From positions 2,982,001 through 3,046,000 of the forward strand of contig NZ_JARKIN010000001.1 in NCBI RefSeq assembly GCF_029351045.1: a stretch of 64,000 nt of DNA, in the 5' to 3' direction. The DNA comes from Streptomyces sp. WMMB303. GTDB taxonomy: Bacteria > Actinomycetota > Actinomycetes > Streptomycetales > Streptomycetaceae. Made by a program: the position numbers and the translations under genes. Shown here in pieces: positions 52,306 to 60,724 of this stretch. The notes under the pieces were generated by a model that saw nothing but the letters and a program-made list of their open reading frames with translations, searched no databases and was not told the DNA's origin. How positions within the stretch are numbered: position 1 is the first letter of the stretch; every line of letters starts with the position of its first letter.

Positions 52306-52584
52306 TTGGAAGAGGAGGAAGAGGAGACGGAGACGGTCTGCCGGGTCTGCGGATTCGACGGCCCGGTCGTCTGGGAGGGCGGCTGGCCCACGGAAGACAT
52401 CTGCCCCTGCTGCGGCAACGAGTCCGACATCAGTGACAGCAGTGTCACCGGAGTACGCGTCTACCGCGGCTACTGGGTGGCCAACGGCGCTCCCTGGCGC
52501 GACGGGCTGGAGGAGCGCAGGCAGCGGGCCGCCGGCTGGGATCTGCTGCGGCAGATGGCGAACATCCCGCCGCAGTGGCGCTGA
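52306..52584 (+). CDS. Cysteine-rich CPCC-family protein
   Basis: A 92-residue protein starting at a TTG codon: AGGAGGAG at 52291-52298 is seven bases before TTG 52306 and no ATG or GTG is available in frame. After an acidic start (LEEEEEETETV) it has CRVCGFDG and CPCCGNESD, two CxxC pairs expected to bind one zinc ion, as in Cys_rich_CPCC proteins. The C-terminal half (YRGYWVANGAPWRDGLEERRQ) is that family's usual end. Function unknown. Confidence 0.75.
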   Translation: MEEEEEETETVCRVCGFDGPVVWEGGWPTEDICPCCGNESDISDSSVTGVRVYRGYWVANGAPWRDGLEERRQRAAGWDLLRQMANIPPQWR

Positions 52585-52676
52585 ATCCGCCGCACCCGCG
52601 CCCCGGACCGGCCCCGGGACCGGCCCCGCCTCCCCGCTCCGGAATGCGCGGGCCAAGAGGCGGGGTTGAAGGTGTC

Positions 52677-53930
52677 ATGCCTGACGAACTCGTAGAGGGC
52701 AGGTCCTCCGCCGCCCGTGTCCCGCCGGCCGTCCATGTGCTGGGCCTGTCCGTCTTCGCACTCGGGACCTCCGAGTTCATGCTCTCCGGAATCCTGCAAC
52801 CGCTCGCCCGGGACCTGGACGTGTCGATCCCCCAGGCCGGGCTGCTGGTGTCGGCGTTCGCGGTGGGCATGGTCGTGGGCGCACCGGTGCTGGCTGCGGC
52901 GACGTTGAAGCTGCCACGCCGGACGACGCTGGTCGCACTGCTGGCCGCCTTCATGCTGGGGCAGGTCGCCGGCGCGCTCGCGCCGAGCTACGAGGTCCTC
53001 TTCGCCTCCCGGGTGGTCAGCGCGCTCGCCTGCGCCGGGTTCTGGGCGGTCGGCGCCGCGGTCGCGGTCTCACTGGTGCCGGAGAACGCGCGGGCCCGGG
53101 CCATGGCGATCATGGTGGGCGGGCTGAGCGTCGCCAACATCGCGGGCGTACCGGCCGGATCGTTCCTCGGCCAGCAGGCGGGCTGGCGCTCCGCGTTCTG
53201 GGCGGTCGCCGCGCTCTCGGCCGTCGGACTGGTCGGGGTGCTCGCGCTGGTGCCCCGCACCCCGGTGCCGACCGGCGCGGAAGCCCCCGATCTCCGGCGG
53301 GAGCTGCGGATCTACCGGGACAAGCAGGTCTGGCTGGCGCTGCTGACCATCGCGCTGAACGCGGGCGCCGTCTTCGCCGTCTTCTCCTATCTGGCACCGC
53401 TGCTCACCGACGTCGCCGGGCTGCCGGAGAGCTGGGTGCCCAGTGTGCTCGCGCTGTTCGGGCTCGGCGGTCTGATCGGAACGATCATCGGCGGGCGGAT
53501 CGCGGACGCGCACCTGTTCGGCACGATGTACGGCGGCATCGCGGCATCGACCGCCGTGCTCGCGCTGCTGGCGCTGCTCGCCGAGTACCGCTGGGCCGTG
53601 ATCGGGCTGGCCCTGCTGCTGGGCGTCACCGCGTTCACGACGGCGCCCGCGCTGAACGCCCGGATGTTCAACGCCGCCGACGCGGCGCCCACTCTGGCCG
53701 GGGCCACGACGACGGCCTCGTTCAACATCGGCAACACGGTCGGGCCCTGGCTGGGCGGCCTGGCCATCTCGGCGGGCTGGGGGTACCCGGCCGTGGCCTG
53801 GGTCGGCGCGGCCCTGGCGGCGGTCGCGGTGCTCGCGACGGCCGTCTCCGCGCGGGTGCACGCCCGCTCCCGGGTGGTCGCCGCGTCGTATCCGCGGGCG
53901 GAGAAGGAGCAGGCGCAGACGCGGGCCTGA
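52677..53930 (+). CDS. MFS exporter of the Cmx/CmlR chloramphenicol type
   Basis: A 417-residue twelve-helix transporter. The start VFALGTSEFMLSGILQPLARDLDVSIPQAGLLVSAFAVGMVVGAP is the signature of the DHA1 chloramphenicol/arabinose-type exporters (Cmx, CmlR, AraJ-like). The late ATTTASFNIGNTVGPWLGGLAI is also typical. It is flanked by its own terminator, so it is monocistronic. It may export chloramphenicol or another small compound. No leader-peptide attenuator is seen in the 92 bases before the ATG at 52677. Confidence 0.85.
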   Translation: MPDELVEGRSSAARVPPAVHVLGLSVFALGTSEFMLSGILQPLARDLDVSIPQAGLLVSAFAVGMVVGAPVLAAATLKLPRRTTLVALLAAFMLGQVAGALAPSYEVLFASRVVSALACAGFWAVGAAVAVSLVPENARARAMAIMVGGLSVANIAGVPAGSFLGQQAGWRSAFWAVAALSAVGLVGVLALVPRTPVPTGAEAPDLRRELRIYRDKQVWLALLTIALNAGAVFAVFSYLAPLLTDVAGLPESWVPSVLALFGLGGLIGTIIGGRIADAHLFGTMYGGIAASTAVLALLALLAEYRWAVIGLALLLGVTAFTTAPALNARMFNAADAAPTLAGATTTASFNIGNTVGPWLGGLAISAGWGYPAVAWVGAALAAVAVLATAVSARVHARSRVVAASYPRAEKEQAQTRA

Positions 53931-54013
53931 GGCCGGGTCTTCACCTTCACAGCCCCGTCTGCCCGGCGCCGCCCGAGCACGCGCCCCCGAGCTCTTCGCG
54001 CAGGGGACACCGG

Positions 54014-54038
54014 CGGCCCCGCCTTCCGGGCGGGGCCG
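54014..54038 (+). terminator. 10-bp stem-loop after the Cmx-like gene
   Basis: CGGCCCCGCC (54014-54023) pairs with GGCGGGGCCG (54029-54038) around five bases. Confidence 0.75.
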
Positions 54039-54072
54039 TCGGCTTTGCCGGGATCCTCGTCCGCGAGCGGAG

Positions 54073-54105
54073 CGACGTTGAGGAAGCGGCAGCTCCTCAA
54101 CGTCG
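54073..54105. repeat. 12-bp inverted repeat before the PadR promoter
   Basis: CGACGTTGAGGA (54073-54084) pairs exactly with TCCTCAACGTCG (54094-54105), loop nine bases. It is a second hairpin after the terminator above, and lies 19 bases before the -35 box of the PadR gene. It could be a further terminator or a protein site. Confidence 0.65.
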
Positions 54106-54124
54106 GGAGAGGGGTGGTGTCGGT

Positions 54125-54158
54125 TTGACGCGCCCATTGAATAACCGCTATCTATTGG
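54125..54158 (+). promoter_or_regulatory. PadR promoter with overlapping operator
   Basis: TTGACG (54125-54130) and TATCTA (54149-54154) are 18 bases apart and look like a vegetative promoter. An imperfect inverted repeat CCATTGAATA (54134-54143) / TATCTATTGG (54149-54158), seven of ten pairs, covers the spacer and -10 box, consistent with autorepression by the PadR protein. Confidence 0.65.
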
Positions 54159-54187
54159 GCTGCGCACCGGAAGGGGGAGGGCAGTTC

Positions 54188-54730
54188 GTGCAGGACGTGG
54201 TGCTGGCGCTGCTGGTTCCGGGGCCGTCGCACGGGTACGACCTGCGCGGCCGACTGCTGGCCGCGCTCGGGCCACTCGGCGGGACGCTCAACGCCGGGCA
54301 GGTCTACGTCACGCTCACCAGGCTCGAGAAGACAGGTCTGGTACTGCGGAAACCCGAGGACGTGTCCGAGCGCGGGCCGCGACGCAAGATGTACGCGCTG
54401 ACCGAGGCCGGGCGGGAGCGGGTGGCCGAGTGGCTGGCCGAGCCGGCCGGACTCCGGGCGGACGTGGCGGAGTTCCATCTGAAGCTGGTGGCCGCCGCGG
54501 AGTCGGGCATGGCGGAACCGCTCGCACTCATCGAGGCCCGACGCCACGAGTTGAGGCGCGGCCTCGCCGAGGCCCAGCAGGCCGCTCTCACTCACGGCAC
54601 GCACTCGGAGGCCGGACTGCTCCTGGAGGGCGTGACGCTCCGGCTGCAGGCCGACCTGCGCTGGCTGGAGGCGTGCGGACGGACCTGGTCCGCCCGTGCG
54701 CCCTACGGGAAAGGCGGGGGAAACGGATGA
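54188..54730 (+). CDS. PadR-family repressor
   Basis: A 180-residue protein. The winged helix is VQDVVLALLVPGPSHGYDLRGRLL through VYVTLTRLEKTGLVLRK and RKMYALTEAGRERV; a C-terminal coiled helix (EPLALIEARRHELRRGLAEAQQ) dimerises it. GTG 54188 follows GGGGGAGGG (54174-54182); the frame is open to TTG 54125, but that is the -35 box of the promoter. Its stop overlaps the ABC ATPase ATG (ATGA). It likely represses its own exporter operon. Confidence 0.87.
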   Translation: MQDVVLALLVPGPSHGYDLRGRLLAALGPLGGTLNAGQVYVTLTRLEKTGLVLRKPEDVSERGPRRKMYALTEAGRERVAEWLAEPAGLRADVAEFHLKLVAAAESGMAEPLALIEARRHELRRGLAEAQQAALTHGTHSEAGLLLEGVTLRLQADLRWLEACGRTWSARAPYGKGGGNG

Positions 54731-55521
54731 CAGAACGCGGCGGCAGGCGGGGCGGAGGAGTGTCCCGGCGCGACGGCTCGGGGGAGGTGACAGCGGGTCC
54801 GATGCTGCGGGCAGTCGGGCTGTCCCGGGTCTACGGGCAGGGCGAAAGCGCGGTTGTGGCCGTCGACAGGGTCGATCTCGACATACCCGCCGGACAACTG
54901 CTGGCCGTGACCGGTCCCAGTGGCTGCGGCAAGTCGACGCTGCTGCACCTGCTGGGCGGCCTCGACCGGGCCGACGAGGGGGAGGTCTGGCTGGATGGAC
55001 GGCGCATGGACGTGCTCGGCGAACGAGCGCTCGCCCGGCTACGGCGCCGCGCCGTCGGCTTCGTGCACCAGGACTGCCACCTGATGGATGAACTGACCGC
55101 CGCCGAGAACGTCGAGCTGCCCGCGCTGCTCGCCGGTGACTCGCCCCGGTACGCGCGCCGCCGCGCCGCCGCCCTTCTCGACCGGGTCGGGCTCGCCGAG
55201 CGGGACCGGCACCTGCCGTCCGAGCTGTCCGGCGGGCAGCGGCAACGGGTCGCCCTCGCCCGCGCCCTGGTCAACGAGCCGCTCGTGGTCTTCGCCGACG
55301 AGCCCACCGGGAACCTCGACACCGCCGCCACCCACGACGTCCTGCGCCTCTTCGCCGAGCTGCGAGCCGCCGGACAGACCCTGGTGCTCGTCACCCATGA
55401 CGAACGCGTCGCCGCCATCGCGGACCGGATCGTCACCCTGCGCGACGGGGCGCCGGCCGAGAACACGTCGCTGACCGCGGGCGGCTCCGAGCTCAGCACG
55501 CTGCTGGGCTGGGAGGAGTGA
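54727..55521 (+). CDS. ABC transporter ATPase (MacB/LolD type)
   Basis: A 264-residue ATPase. Walker A is GPSGCGKSTLLHLLGGLD near residue 63-80, the signature SELSGGQRQRVALARAL near 172 and Walker B VFADEPTGNLD near 193. The group is that which pairs with FtsX-type permeases and moves lipids or peptides, often by mechanotransmission. Coupled by overlap to the PadR gene and closely followed by the permease. Confidence 0.92.
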   Translation: MTERGGRRGGGVSRRDGSGEVTAGPMLRAVGLSRVYGQGESAVVAVDRVDLDIPAGQLLAVTGPSGCGKSTLLHLLGGLDRADEGEVWLDGRRMDVLGERALARLRRRAVGFVHQDCHLMDELTAAENVELPALLAGDSPRYARRRAAALLDRVGLAERDRHLPSELSGGQRQRVALARALVNEPLVVFADEPTGNLDTAATHDVLRLFAELRAAGQTLVLVTHDERVAAIADRIVTLRDGAPAENTSLTAGGSELSTLLGWEE

Positions 55522-55523
55522 CC

Positions 55524-57302
55524 ATGGGCCGTCTGCTGCTGATCTGGCGTCTCGTCGCACGCGACCTGCGGCACCGACCCGGCCAGGCTGTCATGTTCCT
55601 GCTCGCGATCACCGCCGCCACCGCGTCGCTCACCCTGGGAATGACCACCGACGAGGCCGTTTCCCGCGGATACATGAAGACCCGTGAGGCCACCGCGGGA
55701 CCCGACATCACGGCCATCACCACCGCCCCGGACCCCTCCGCCCTGGCCGAGCGCATCGCGGACGCCCCCGGCGTGGAAGAGCTCGCCGACCCGGTCCCCG
55801 GGTTCTCCACCACGATCCACGCCCACGGGCGGACGGAGCACGCCGCAGTCGAGGGGCGCGAGCGCACGGCGTCCGCCGTGGACCGGCCGCTGGTGACCTC
55901 CGGCACGTGGGTACGCAGCGGCGGCGCGGTCATCGAACGCGGTTTCGCGCAGGCACTCGGTCTCCAGGTCGGAGATCGCGTCACCATCGGTGGTCGCCGG
56001 TACCCGGTCATCGGCACGGCCATCAGCGCAGCCACCGCCGTCTACCCGTGGGGCAACTGGGCCCAAGGCCCCGAACCGTCCCAGGGCGGCGGCCGGATCT
56101 GGCTCACCGCCGCTGATGCCCGCACAGCAGCCGACGGCGAGTCCGTCCTGTACCTGTTGAACATCAAGCTGTCCGACCCCGACGCGACGCGCGGTTGGGC
56201 AGAGACCGTCTTCACCGACGACCTCCGAGGCCAGGACTGGGTCAACACCCATCCTTGGCAGACCTTCCTCGACGGGGACACCCGGCTGCTGCGTTTCGCC
56301 CAACCCACTCTGGTCGTCGGCGGCGGTCTCCTCACCGCCGCCTCGCTGGTCACCCTCGCGTCGCTGGCCGCCATGCGCGCCCCCCGGGACCAGCGGCGCG
56401 CAGGCCTGTTCAAGGCGGTCGGCGCCACGCCCCGTACCGTGGCCGCGATGCTGCTCGCGCAGTATCTGTTCCTCACGGTGGTGGCCGCCGCCTTCGGGGT
56501 CGCTGCGGGATGTCTGACCGCGCCCGCGCTGGCCGACCCCAGTGCCGGGCTGCTCAACACGGCCGGCCCGCCGACGACCGGAGTCGTCGCGGCCGCGACC
56601 GTGCTCGCCCTGCTGGTGACTCTGCTCGGCACACTCGGGCCCGTGCTGCGCACCGTGCGCTCCAGCACCGTCGACACGCTCGCCGACCCCGCGCACCCGG
56701 CGGCGTACCGTCCTGGCCTCACGGCCCTGACCGCCTGTCTGCCCACGCCGCTCCTCATCGGCGTACGGCTGCTCGCACGCCGTCCCGGCCGCGCGGTCCT
56801 GAGCGCCGTCGGCACTGCCGCCACCACTGTCATGGTGACCGCGGTCCTCACCTTCCAGGTGTCGATCGAAGCGGACACCGCCCGGGGAGCATCCACCGTT
56901 CAGGAGATCCGCAACGCCGTGACCGACCAGGTCATGCTCGGCGTCACGGTGGCCCTCGTGGCACTTTCCGCGCTCAACACCGTCTTCGTCAGCTGGAGCG
57001 CCGCGGTGCAGGCACGGCGCGCCCTGGCCGTCACGCGCACGCTCGGCGCCACCCCCGGCCAGGTCGTCGCGGCGCTCTGCTTCGCGCAACTGCTGCCCGC
57101 CGTGGGCGCGATCGTGGTCGGGATGCTGTTCGGGATCGGCCTGTTCGCGCTCTTCAGCACGGTCGTGGTGGCGCCCCCGGTCAGCTGGCTCGCGACCGCG
57201 GCCCCGGCCGTGCTGCTCGCCGTGGCGACACTGACCGCTCTGCCCGCCTGGCTCCATACCCGCACCCCCGCCGGTCGCATGCTCGACGCCGGATCTGCCT
57301 GA
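55524..57302 (+). CDS. FtsX-like ABC permease
   Basis: A 592-residue membrane protein. It has an N-terminal helix (GRLLLIWRLVARDLRHRPGQAVMFLLAI), a large outside domain of about 210 residues (ATAGPDITAITTAPDPSAL...), then three helices with FtsX motif MRAPRDQRRAGLFKAVGATPRTVAAMLL, and a second four-helix set near the end (ALAVTRTLGATPGQVVAAL). GGAGGAG at 55512-55518 suits ATG 55524 rather than GTG 55518. It works with the ATPase above, probably in efflux of peptides or envelope stress relief. Confidence 0.88.
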   Translation: MGRLLLIWRLVARDLRHRPGQAVMFLLAITAATASLTLGMTTDEAVSRGYMKTREATAGPDITAITTAPDPSALAERIADAPGVEELADPVPGFSTTIHAHGRTEHAAVEGRERTASAVDRPLVTSGTWVRSGGAVIERGFAQALGLQVGDRVTIGGRRYPVIGTAISAATAVYPWGNWAQGPEPSQGGGRIWLTAADARTAADGESVLYLLNIKLSDPDATRGWAETVFTDDLRGQDWVNTHPWQTFLDGDTRLLRFAQPTLVVGGGLLTAASLVTLASLAAMRAPRDQRRAGLFKAVGATPRTVAAMLLAQYLFLTVVAAAFGVAAGCLTAPALADPSAGLLNTAGPPTTGVVAAATVLALLVTLLGTLGPVLRTVRSSTVDTLADPAHPAAYRPGLTALTACLPTPLLIGVRLLARRPGRAVLSAVGTAATTVMVTAVLTFQVSIEADTARGASTVQEIRNAVTDQVMLGVTVALVALSALNTVFVSWSAAVQARRALAVTRTLGATPGQVVAALCFAQLLPAVGAIVVGMLFGIGLFALFSTVVVAPPVSWLATAAPAVLLAVATLTALPAWLHTRTPAGRMLDAGSA

Positions 57303-57431
57303 CCGGCCCTCCCTGCCGGAGCCGACAGGCGCCCTCGTCCGCACGGCCGGCCGCGGGGCGGCGGCTGCGAACCGGCAATCCGTGCCCGCGGGTGGCGGCC
57401 GGAGCGCGGCGCCGTCCTCGACGCCCGCGGA

Positions 57432-57689
57432 TCAGCGCTTGCGTCGCCGGAGGCCGGCGGCCGTGAGCCGCTGGAGCAGTTCCTTGGAGCCGACGGGGAC
57501 GGCTCCGGCGTCCACGGCGGTCTCGTACAGCGTCGAGGGCACGTCGTAGTGGTCGCGGTCGAAGGCGCGCGGCGGGCATCCGATGCCCGCCGCGAACGCG
57601 TGCAGTTCCTCGTACGAGAGATCGCTGACCACGTGCGACCACATCCGGCCGTGCCCCGGCCAGGTCGGCGGGTCGATGTAGACGGTCAC
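57432..57689 (-). CDS. DUF4031 protein
   Basis: An 85-residue protein starting MTVYIDPPTWPGHGRMWSHVVSD, with ELHAFAAGIGCPPRAFDRDHYDVP, the marks of DUF4031. The Asp/His pattern hints at metal binding, but no reaction is known. It lies 22 bases downstream of the next gene on the same strand and forms a likely operon with it. Confidence 0.8.
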   Translation of the reverse strand: MTVYIDPPTWPGHGRMWSHVVSDLSYEELHAFAAGIGCPPRAFDRDHYDVPSTLYETAVDAGAVPVGSKELLQRLTAAGLRRRKR

Positions 57690-57711
57690 CGGCAGGGCCC
57701 CGCGCCCGCGC

Positions 57712-58176
57712 TCACAGCTTGCTGCCCAGCGAGCCCACCCGGGCCACCACCGTGGACGTGGCGGCGCACACCCAGTGCGGCTCCTCGCCCAGTTCGGGTT
57801 CGACGTCGAGCGCGTGCGGGTCGGAGCCGACGCACACCGGGCAGACGGGCCAGCGCCCGTACCGTTCGAGCAGCGCGTCCTGCACGTCCTGGGCCACCAG
57901 GCCGTCCACGAACGCCGCGCCCTCCGGCCACTCGCCGACCCACCAGCGGCGGTGCGAGACCGCCTCCTCGACCAGCGAGACGATGTCGGCGCGCGCGACG
58001 TCGCTCGCCTCCAGGTCGGCGAGAATCAGCGCGCGGGCCGCGTGCAGCGACTGCTCCAGCGGGTCCTGGCGACGGTCGCCCGGCGGGGGCTCCTCGCGGG
58101 CCGCATCGGGGGAAGCGCCGCCGGGCGCTCCCTCTTCCGGGGGTCCCGAGTCGGATGCGGGTTCCTTCGGTTCCAT
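57712..58176 (-). CDS. Conserved hypothetical protein with CPVC motif
   Basis: A 154-residue protein. The first 40 residues are an acidic/Pro tail, then a helical part (LEQSLHAARALILADLEASDVARADIVSLVEEAVSHRRWWVGEWPEG) and a C-terminal piece with CPVCVGSDPHALDVEPELGEEPHWVC, a three-cysteine possible zinc site. The GGAGG before ATG 58176 is only one base away, so the true start may lie elsewhere (for example GTG at 58197). No known function. Confidence 0.65.
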   Translation of the reverse strand: MEPKEPASDSGPPEEGAPGGASPDAAREEPPPGDRRQDPLEQSLHAARALILADLEASDVARADIVSLVEEAVSHRRWWVGEWPEGAAFVDGLVAQDVQDALLERYGRWPVCPVCVGSDPHALDVEPELGEEPHWVCAATSTVVARVGSLGSKL

Positions 58177-58233
58177 ACCTCCATTGCACCACTGCACGCG
58201 CCGAGGGATCACACGTTCGTGCCGCGTCGAGCA

Positions 58234-58263
58234 TTGACTGGGTGTCGATATGAAAATATCTTC
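58234..58263 (+). promoter_or_regulatory. Leaderless promoter with operator for the MurR/RpiR gene
   Basis: TTGACT (58234-58239) and TATCTT (58257-58262) are 17 bases apart; the GTG start at 58269 is six bases further on, so the message should be leaderless. GAAAATATCTTC (58252-58263), ten of twelve bases symmetric, and GATAT-N4-ATATC (58247-58260) overlap the -10 box and are likely operators for the encoded repressor. Confidence 0.75.
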
Positions 58264-58268
58264 CGTCT

Positions 58269-59282
58269 GTGAGCAGTGACCTGAAGGAAAATTTCGCCTT
58301 CCGTCCGGGGCGCCGGCCGACCGGGCCCGGCACCCAGCCCCCGGCCCCCCGGTCAGCGGGCGACGCCGGCAGCAGCACCCCCTCCCGACCCGCCAACCGT
58401 CCGGGACCCACAGCCCTCGCGGCCAAGGTCCGCACGATGGCGCCCTCGATGACACGCTCCATGCAGCGGGTCGCCGAGGCGGTCGCCCACGACCCGGCGG
58501 GGTGCGCCCAGCTCACCGTCACCGGGCTGGCCGAGCGCACCGGCACCAGCGAGGCCACCGTCGTCCGCACCTCCCGGCTGCTGGGCTATCCCGGCTACCG
58601 CGACCTGCGCCTCGCCCTCGCGGGGCTCGCGGCGCAGCAGGAGTCCGGCGCGGCCCCCGCCGTCACGGCGGACATCGTCGTCGACGATCCGATCGCCGAC
58701 GTCGTCGCCAAGCTGGCGCTGGACGAACAGCAGACCCTCGCCGACACCGCGGCGGCGCTGGACGTCGCACAGGTCGAGGCGGCCGTCGCGGCGATGGCGG
58801 CGGCCCGGCGTATCGACGTGTACGGCGTCGGCGCCTCGGGGCTGGTCAGCCAGGACCTGGCGCAGAAGCTGCTGCGCATCGGGATGGTGGCGCACAGCCA
58901 CGTCGACCCCCATCTGGCCGTCACCAACGCCGTCCAGATGCGAGCGGGCGACGTCGCGCTGGCCATCACCCATTCGGGGCGGACGGTGGACGTCATCGAG
59001 CCGCTGCGGGTCGCCTTCGACCAGGGGGCGACGACCATCGCGATCACCGGCCGGCCGGACGGCGAGGTGGCCCAGTACGCCGACCACGTACTGACCACCT
59101 CGACGGCCCGCGAGAGCGAGCTGCGCCCGGCGGCGATGTCCAGCAGGACGAGCCAGCTCCTCGTCGTGGACTGCCTGTTCATAGGGGTCGCGCAGCGTAC
59201 GTACGAGACGGCGGCGCCCGCGCTCTCCGCCTCCTACGAAGCGCTGGCGCACCGCCACTCCCCCCGGCAGCGCACCCGCTGA
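58269..59282 (+). CDS. murR: MurR/RpiR-family regulator
   Basis: A 337-residue protein. An N-terminal helix-turn-helix (RVAEAVAHDPAGCAQLTVTGLAERTGTSEATVVRTSRLLGYPGYRDL, about 65-115) is followed by a SIS sugar-phosphate domain (IDVYGVGASGLVSQDLAQKLLRIGM, LAITHSGRTVDVIEPL). The first 55 residues are a Pro/Ala tail. Next to murQ and a PTS gene, it is best read as a repressor released by MurNAc-6-phosphate or a related sugar phosphate. The gene symbol is given by context. Confidence 0.82.
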   Translation: MSSDLKENFAFRPGRRPTGPGTQPPAPRSAGDAGSSTPSRPANRPGPTALAAKVRTMAPSMTRSMQRVAEAVAHDPAGCAQLTVTGLAERTGTSEATVVRTSRLLGYPGYRDLRLALAGLAAQQESGAAPAVTADIVVDDPIADVVAKLALDEQQTLADTAAALDVAQVEAAVAAMAAARRIDVYGVGASGLVSQDLAQKLLRIGMVAHSHVDPHLAVTNAVQMRAGDVALAITHSGRTVDVIEPLRVAFDQGATTIAITGRPDGEVAQYADHVLTTSTARESELRPAAMSSRTSQLLVVDCLFIGVAQRTYETAAPALSASYEALAHRHSPRQRTR

Positions 59283-59497
59283 CGCCCCCGGTCGGCCCGA
59301 CCCGGCCGACCGGTCCACGGGCCCCACGGCACGTCCGCCGCGCAGCACCGTTCCGGCTGCGCAACCGCCGGGCCCGCACCGTCGGCAGCCCGCTGCCGAC
59401 GGCACCCGCCGACCGCCGACCAGCGGGCCCACCGGCCGCACCCACCGCTCCGCGGCCGCCCGGGCCCGCCGCCCGAGCCACAGAAAGCCGCTCCCCG

Positions 59498-60619
59498 ATG
59501 ACCACCTCGCAGTCACAGACCGCCGCGTCCAGGACCGCCGACTCGAACCGCACCACCGGCACGGCCGGCTCCGCCCCTCCGGCGGGCTCCGGGACCGGCC
59601 GCTCGCACCACGACGAGCTGCGCCGGCAGTTGGGCACCCTCACCACCGAGGCGTTCCGCAGCGAGCTGGCGGAGATCGACCAACTGCCCACGCTGGAGAT
59701 CGCCAAGATCATGAACGGCGAGGACAGCACCGTCCCCACCGCCGTCGCGGCGCAGCTCCCCGTGATCGCCGAGGCGATCGACGGCATCGCCGAGCGGATG
59801 GCGCGCGGCGGCCGCCTCCTCTACGCGGGTGCCGGCACGGCCGGGCGGATGGGGGTGCTGGACGCCAGTGAGTGCCCACCGACCTTCAACACGGCTCCGG
59901 GGCAGGTCACCGGCCTGATCGCGGGCGGCCCCGGCGCACTGGTGAACTCGGTCGAGGGCGCCGAGGACAGCGCAGAGGCCGCGGCGGACGAACTGGCGGC
60001 GCTGGGGGTGACGGCGGACGACACCGTGGTCGGGATCTCCGCCTCCGGCCGCACGCCCTTCGCCGTCGGCGCCGTCGAGTACGCGCGCTCCCGCGGAGCG
60101 CTCACCGTCGGGCTGGCCTGCAACGCGGACTCGGCGCTCGGCGCGGCCGCCGAGCACGGTATCGAGGTCGTCGTCGGACCCGAGCTGCTGACCGGCTCCA
60201 CCCGGCTCAAGGCCGGTACGGCGCAGAAGCTCGTGCTCAACATGCTCTCCACCCTCACGATGATCCGGCTCGGCAAGACCTACGGAAACCTGATGGTGGA
60301 CCTGCGCGCCTCGAACGAGAAGCTGCGGGCACGCTCCCGGCGCATCGTCGAGCTGGCGACCGGAGCTCCGGACGAGGAGATCGAGGCGGCGCTGACGGCC
60401 ACCGACGGCGAGGTCAAGGCGGCGATCCTCACCATCCTCGGCGGCGTTCCGGCCCCGGCCGCGGAACGGCTGCTCAGTTCCTCACACGGACATCTGCGCG
60501 CCGCGCTCCGGTCCGCCACCGCCGGACACGGCGACGGCACCCGGACCGACAACGGCACCGGCACCGGCACCGGGGACCCCACCGGCGCGGCCCCCGGCCC
60601 CGACCCGAACGCGGGGTAG
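59498..60619 (+). CDS. murQ: N-acetylmuramic acid 6-phosphate etherase
   Basis: A 373-residue SIS-fold enzyme. The signature GAGTAGRMGVLDASECPPTFN lies near 110-130, preceded by the glutamate-rich TLEIAKIMNGED. LLTGSTRLKAGTAQKLVLNMLSTLTMIRLGKTYGNLMVDLR is the conserved second SIS strand region. It removes lactate from MurNAc-6-phosphate to give GlcNAc-6-phosphate in peptidoglycan recycling. Both tails (first 35 and last 45 residues) are low-complexity additions. It is followed by an EIIBC permease gene. Confidence 0.9.
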   Translation: MTTSQSQTAASRTADSNRTTGTAGSAPPAGSGTGRSHHDELRRQLGTLTTEAFRSELAEIDQLPTLEIAKIMNGEDSTVPTAVAAQLPVIAEAIDGIAERMARGGRLLYAGAGTAGRMGVLDASECPPTFNTAPGQVTGLIAGGPGALVNSVEGAEDSAEAAADELAALGVTADDTVVGISASGRTPFAVGAVEYARSRGALTVGLACNADSALGAAAEHGIEVVVGPELLTGSTRLKAGTAQKLVLNMLSTLTMIRLGKTYGNLMVDLRASNEKLRARSRRIVELATGAPDEEIEAALTATDGEVKAAILTILGGVPAPAAERLLSSSHGHLRAALRSATAGHGDGTRTDNGTGTGTGDPTGAAPGPDPNAG

Positions 60620-60724
60620 CGGCGCGCCCCGGCCGCCGCCCCCGACCGCACCACACCGACCGCACGAGCAGAGCACCACTCGACCGAACGACCATGGCAC
60701 CACTCGAAGAAGAGCGACCGCACC

